Below are positions 5,129 to 5,472 of a DNA stretch of 5,472 nt, piece by piece. The notes beneath the pieces were generated by a model. The model searched no databases and was not told the origin of the DNA. It saw only the letters and a list, made by a program, of their open reading frames with translations. A program made the position numbers and the translations under genes. The stretch covers positions 1 to 5,472 of the forward strand of contig DATKDQ010000189.1 in assembly GCA_035544635.1 (NCBI GenBank). The letters run 5' to 3'. Origin of the DNA: DATAFT01 sp035544635. Lineage in GTDB: Bacteria > Acidobacteriota > Thermoanaerobaculia > Multivoradales > Multivoraceae. Every line of letters begins with the position of its first letter. Position 1 is the first letter of the stretch.

Positions 5129-5472
5129 ATGAAGCTGCGCGTCACGCCGGCCGAAGGCGACCCGTTCGACTTCGTGCTCGACCGGGACTCCGTCACCGTC
5201 GGGCGCTCTTCGACCGCCGATCTCGCCCTCTCCGACCCCTTCCTGTCGAGGCATCACGCGCGCCTGATGCGGCGCGACGACCGTCTCCTGGTGGAGGACC
5301 TGGGCTCGCGCAACGGCACCTTCGTCAACGACCTCGCGGTCGAGGGGCCGACCGAGGTCAAGCCCGGCGACGTGATCCGGCTGTCGGCGAGCTCGATCTC
5401 GGTCGCCAGCGACCGCGCCTCGATCACCAACGCCACCACCCACGACAGCGGCCTCGGCGCCACCATCTTCCG
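5129..5472 (+). CDS. FHA-domain protein, N-terminal part (cut by window edge)
   Basis: The first 114 residues of a forkhead-associated domain protein; the frame is still open at the right edge, so total length and partner domains are unknown. The FHA core is complete: VGRSSTADLAL (24-34) with the Arg-Ser phosphopeptide-binding pair, LSRHHARL (39-46), EDLGSRNGTFVN (56-67), and KPGDVIRLS (78-86). FHA domains bind phosphothreonine, so the protein probably acts in Ser/Thr kinase or related signalling. From about residue 95 the sequence turns into a Ser/Thr/Ala-rich linker ending ATIF, suggesting another domain follows (for example GAF, PP2C/SpoIIE phosphatase, cyclase or sigma-54 activator types, all common fusions; this is a guess). 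ATG 5129 directly begins the first beta strand (MKLRV) and no in-frame start is seen nearby upstream. No Shine-Dalgarno site is visible, so it may be translated from a leaderless or short-leader message. Confidence 0.9.
   Translation, partial: MKLRVTPAEGDPFDFVLDRDSVTVGRSSTADLALSDPFLSRHHARLMRRDDRLLVEDLGSRNGTFVNDLAVEGPTEVKPGDVIRLSASSISVASDRASITNATTHDSGLGATIF

Noticed and set aside
4869..5443. Several short open frames on both strands across the divergent spacer and antisense to the FHA gene
   Set aside because: They are low complexity, lack ribosome sites, and conflict with the clear FHA reading frame.

Overview
This is a very GC-rich chromosomal window; third codon positions in every gene are almost all G or C. 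It carries ordinary bacterial housekeeping and accessory genes. There are no phage, plasmid, transposase, rRNA, tRNA or CRISPR signatures. The gene set (a MocR/type Ic-like aminotransferase, a rhomboid-fold membrane protein without catalytic residues, a DUF72 protein, a small Rho-N-like basic protein and an FHA protein) would suit a free-living deltaproteobacterium-like, Binatota, Myxococcota or Acidobacteriota lineage. That placement is an impression from gene style and cannot be settled from this window.

Layout from left to right. A PLP-dependent aminotransferase (46-1323, +) converges, 37 bases apart, on a rhomboid-like integral membrane protein (1361-2164, -). A divergent intergenic region (2165-2344) follows. 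It should hold the promoters for the rhomboid-like gene and for a two-gene operon on the plus strand: an HD-superfamily predicted hydrolase (2345-2989) whose stop overlaps the GTG start of a HAD-superfamily hydrolase (2986-3699). A 125-base gap then carries a long, nearly perfect inverted repeat (3743-3806) and a possible 14-codon leader ORF that overlaps the start of a DUF72 gene (3825-4544, +). The DUF72 gene converges, 7 bases apart, on a 107-aa Rho-N-like basic protein (4552-4875, -), and a compact GNRA-loop hairpin covers the junction. After a 253-base, GC-rich divergent spacer, an FHA-domain protein starts at 5129 on the plus strand and runs off the right edge.

Functional links are modest. 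The HD and HAD genes are very probably co-translated and may handle related phosphorylated substrates, but neither substrate can be read from the sequence. The rest look like independent transcription units. The most interesting points are the inverted repeat with the leader ORF in front of the DUF72 gene, the rhomboid fold that has lost its protease residues, and the hairpin that spans two convergent stop codons. I saw no convincing new multi-gene system.
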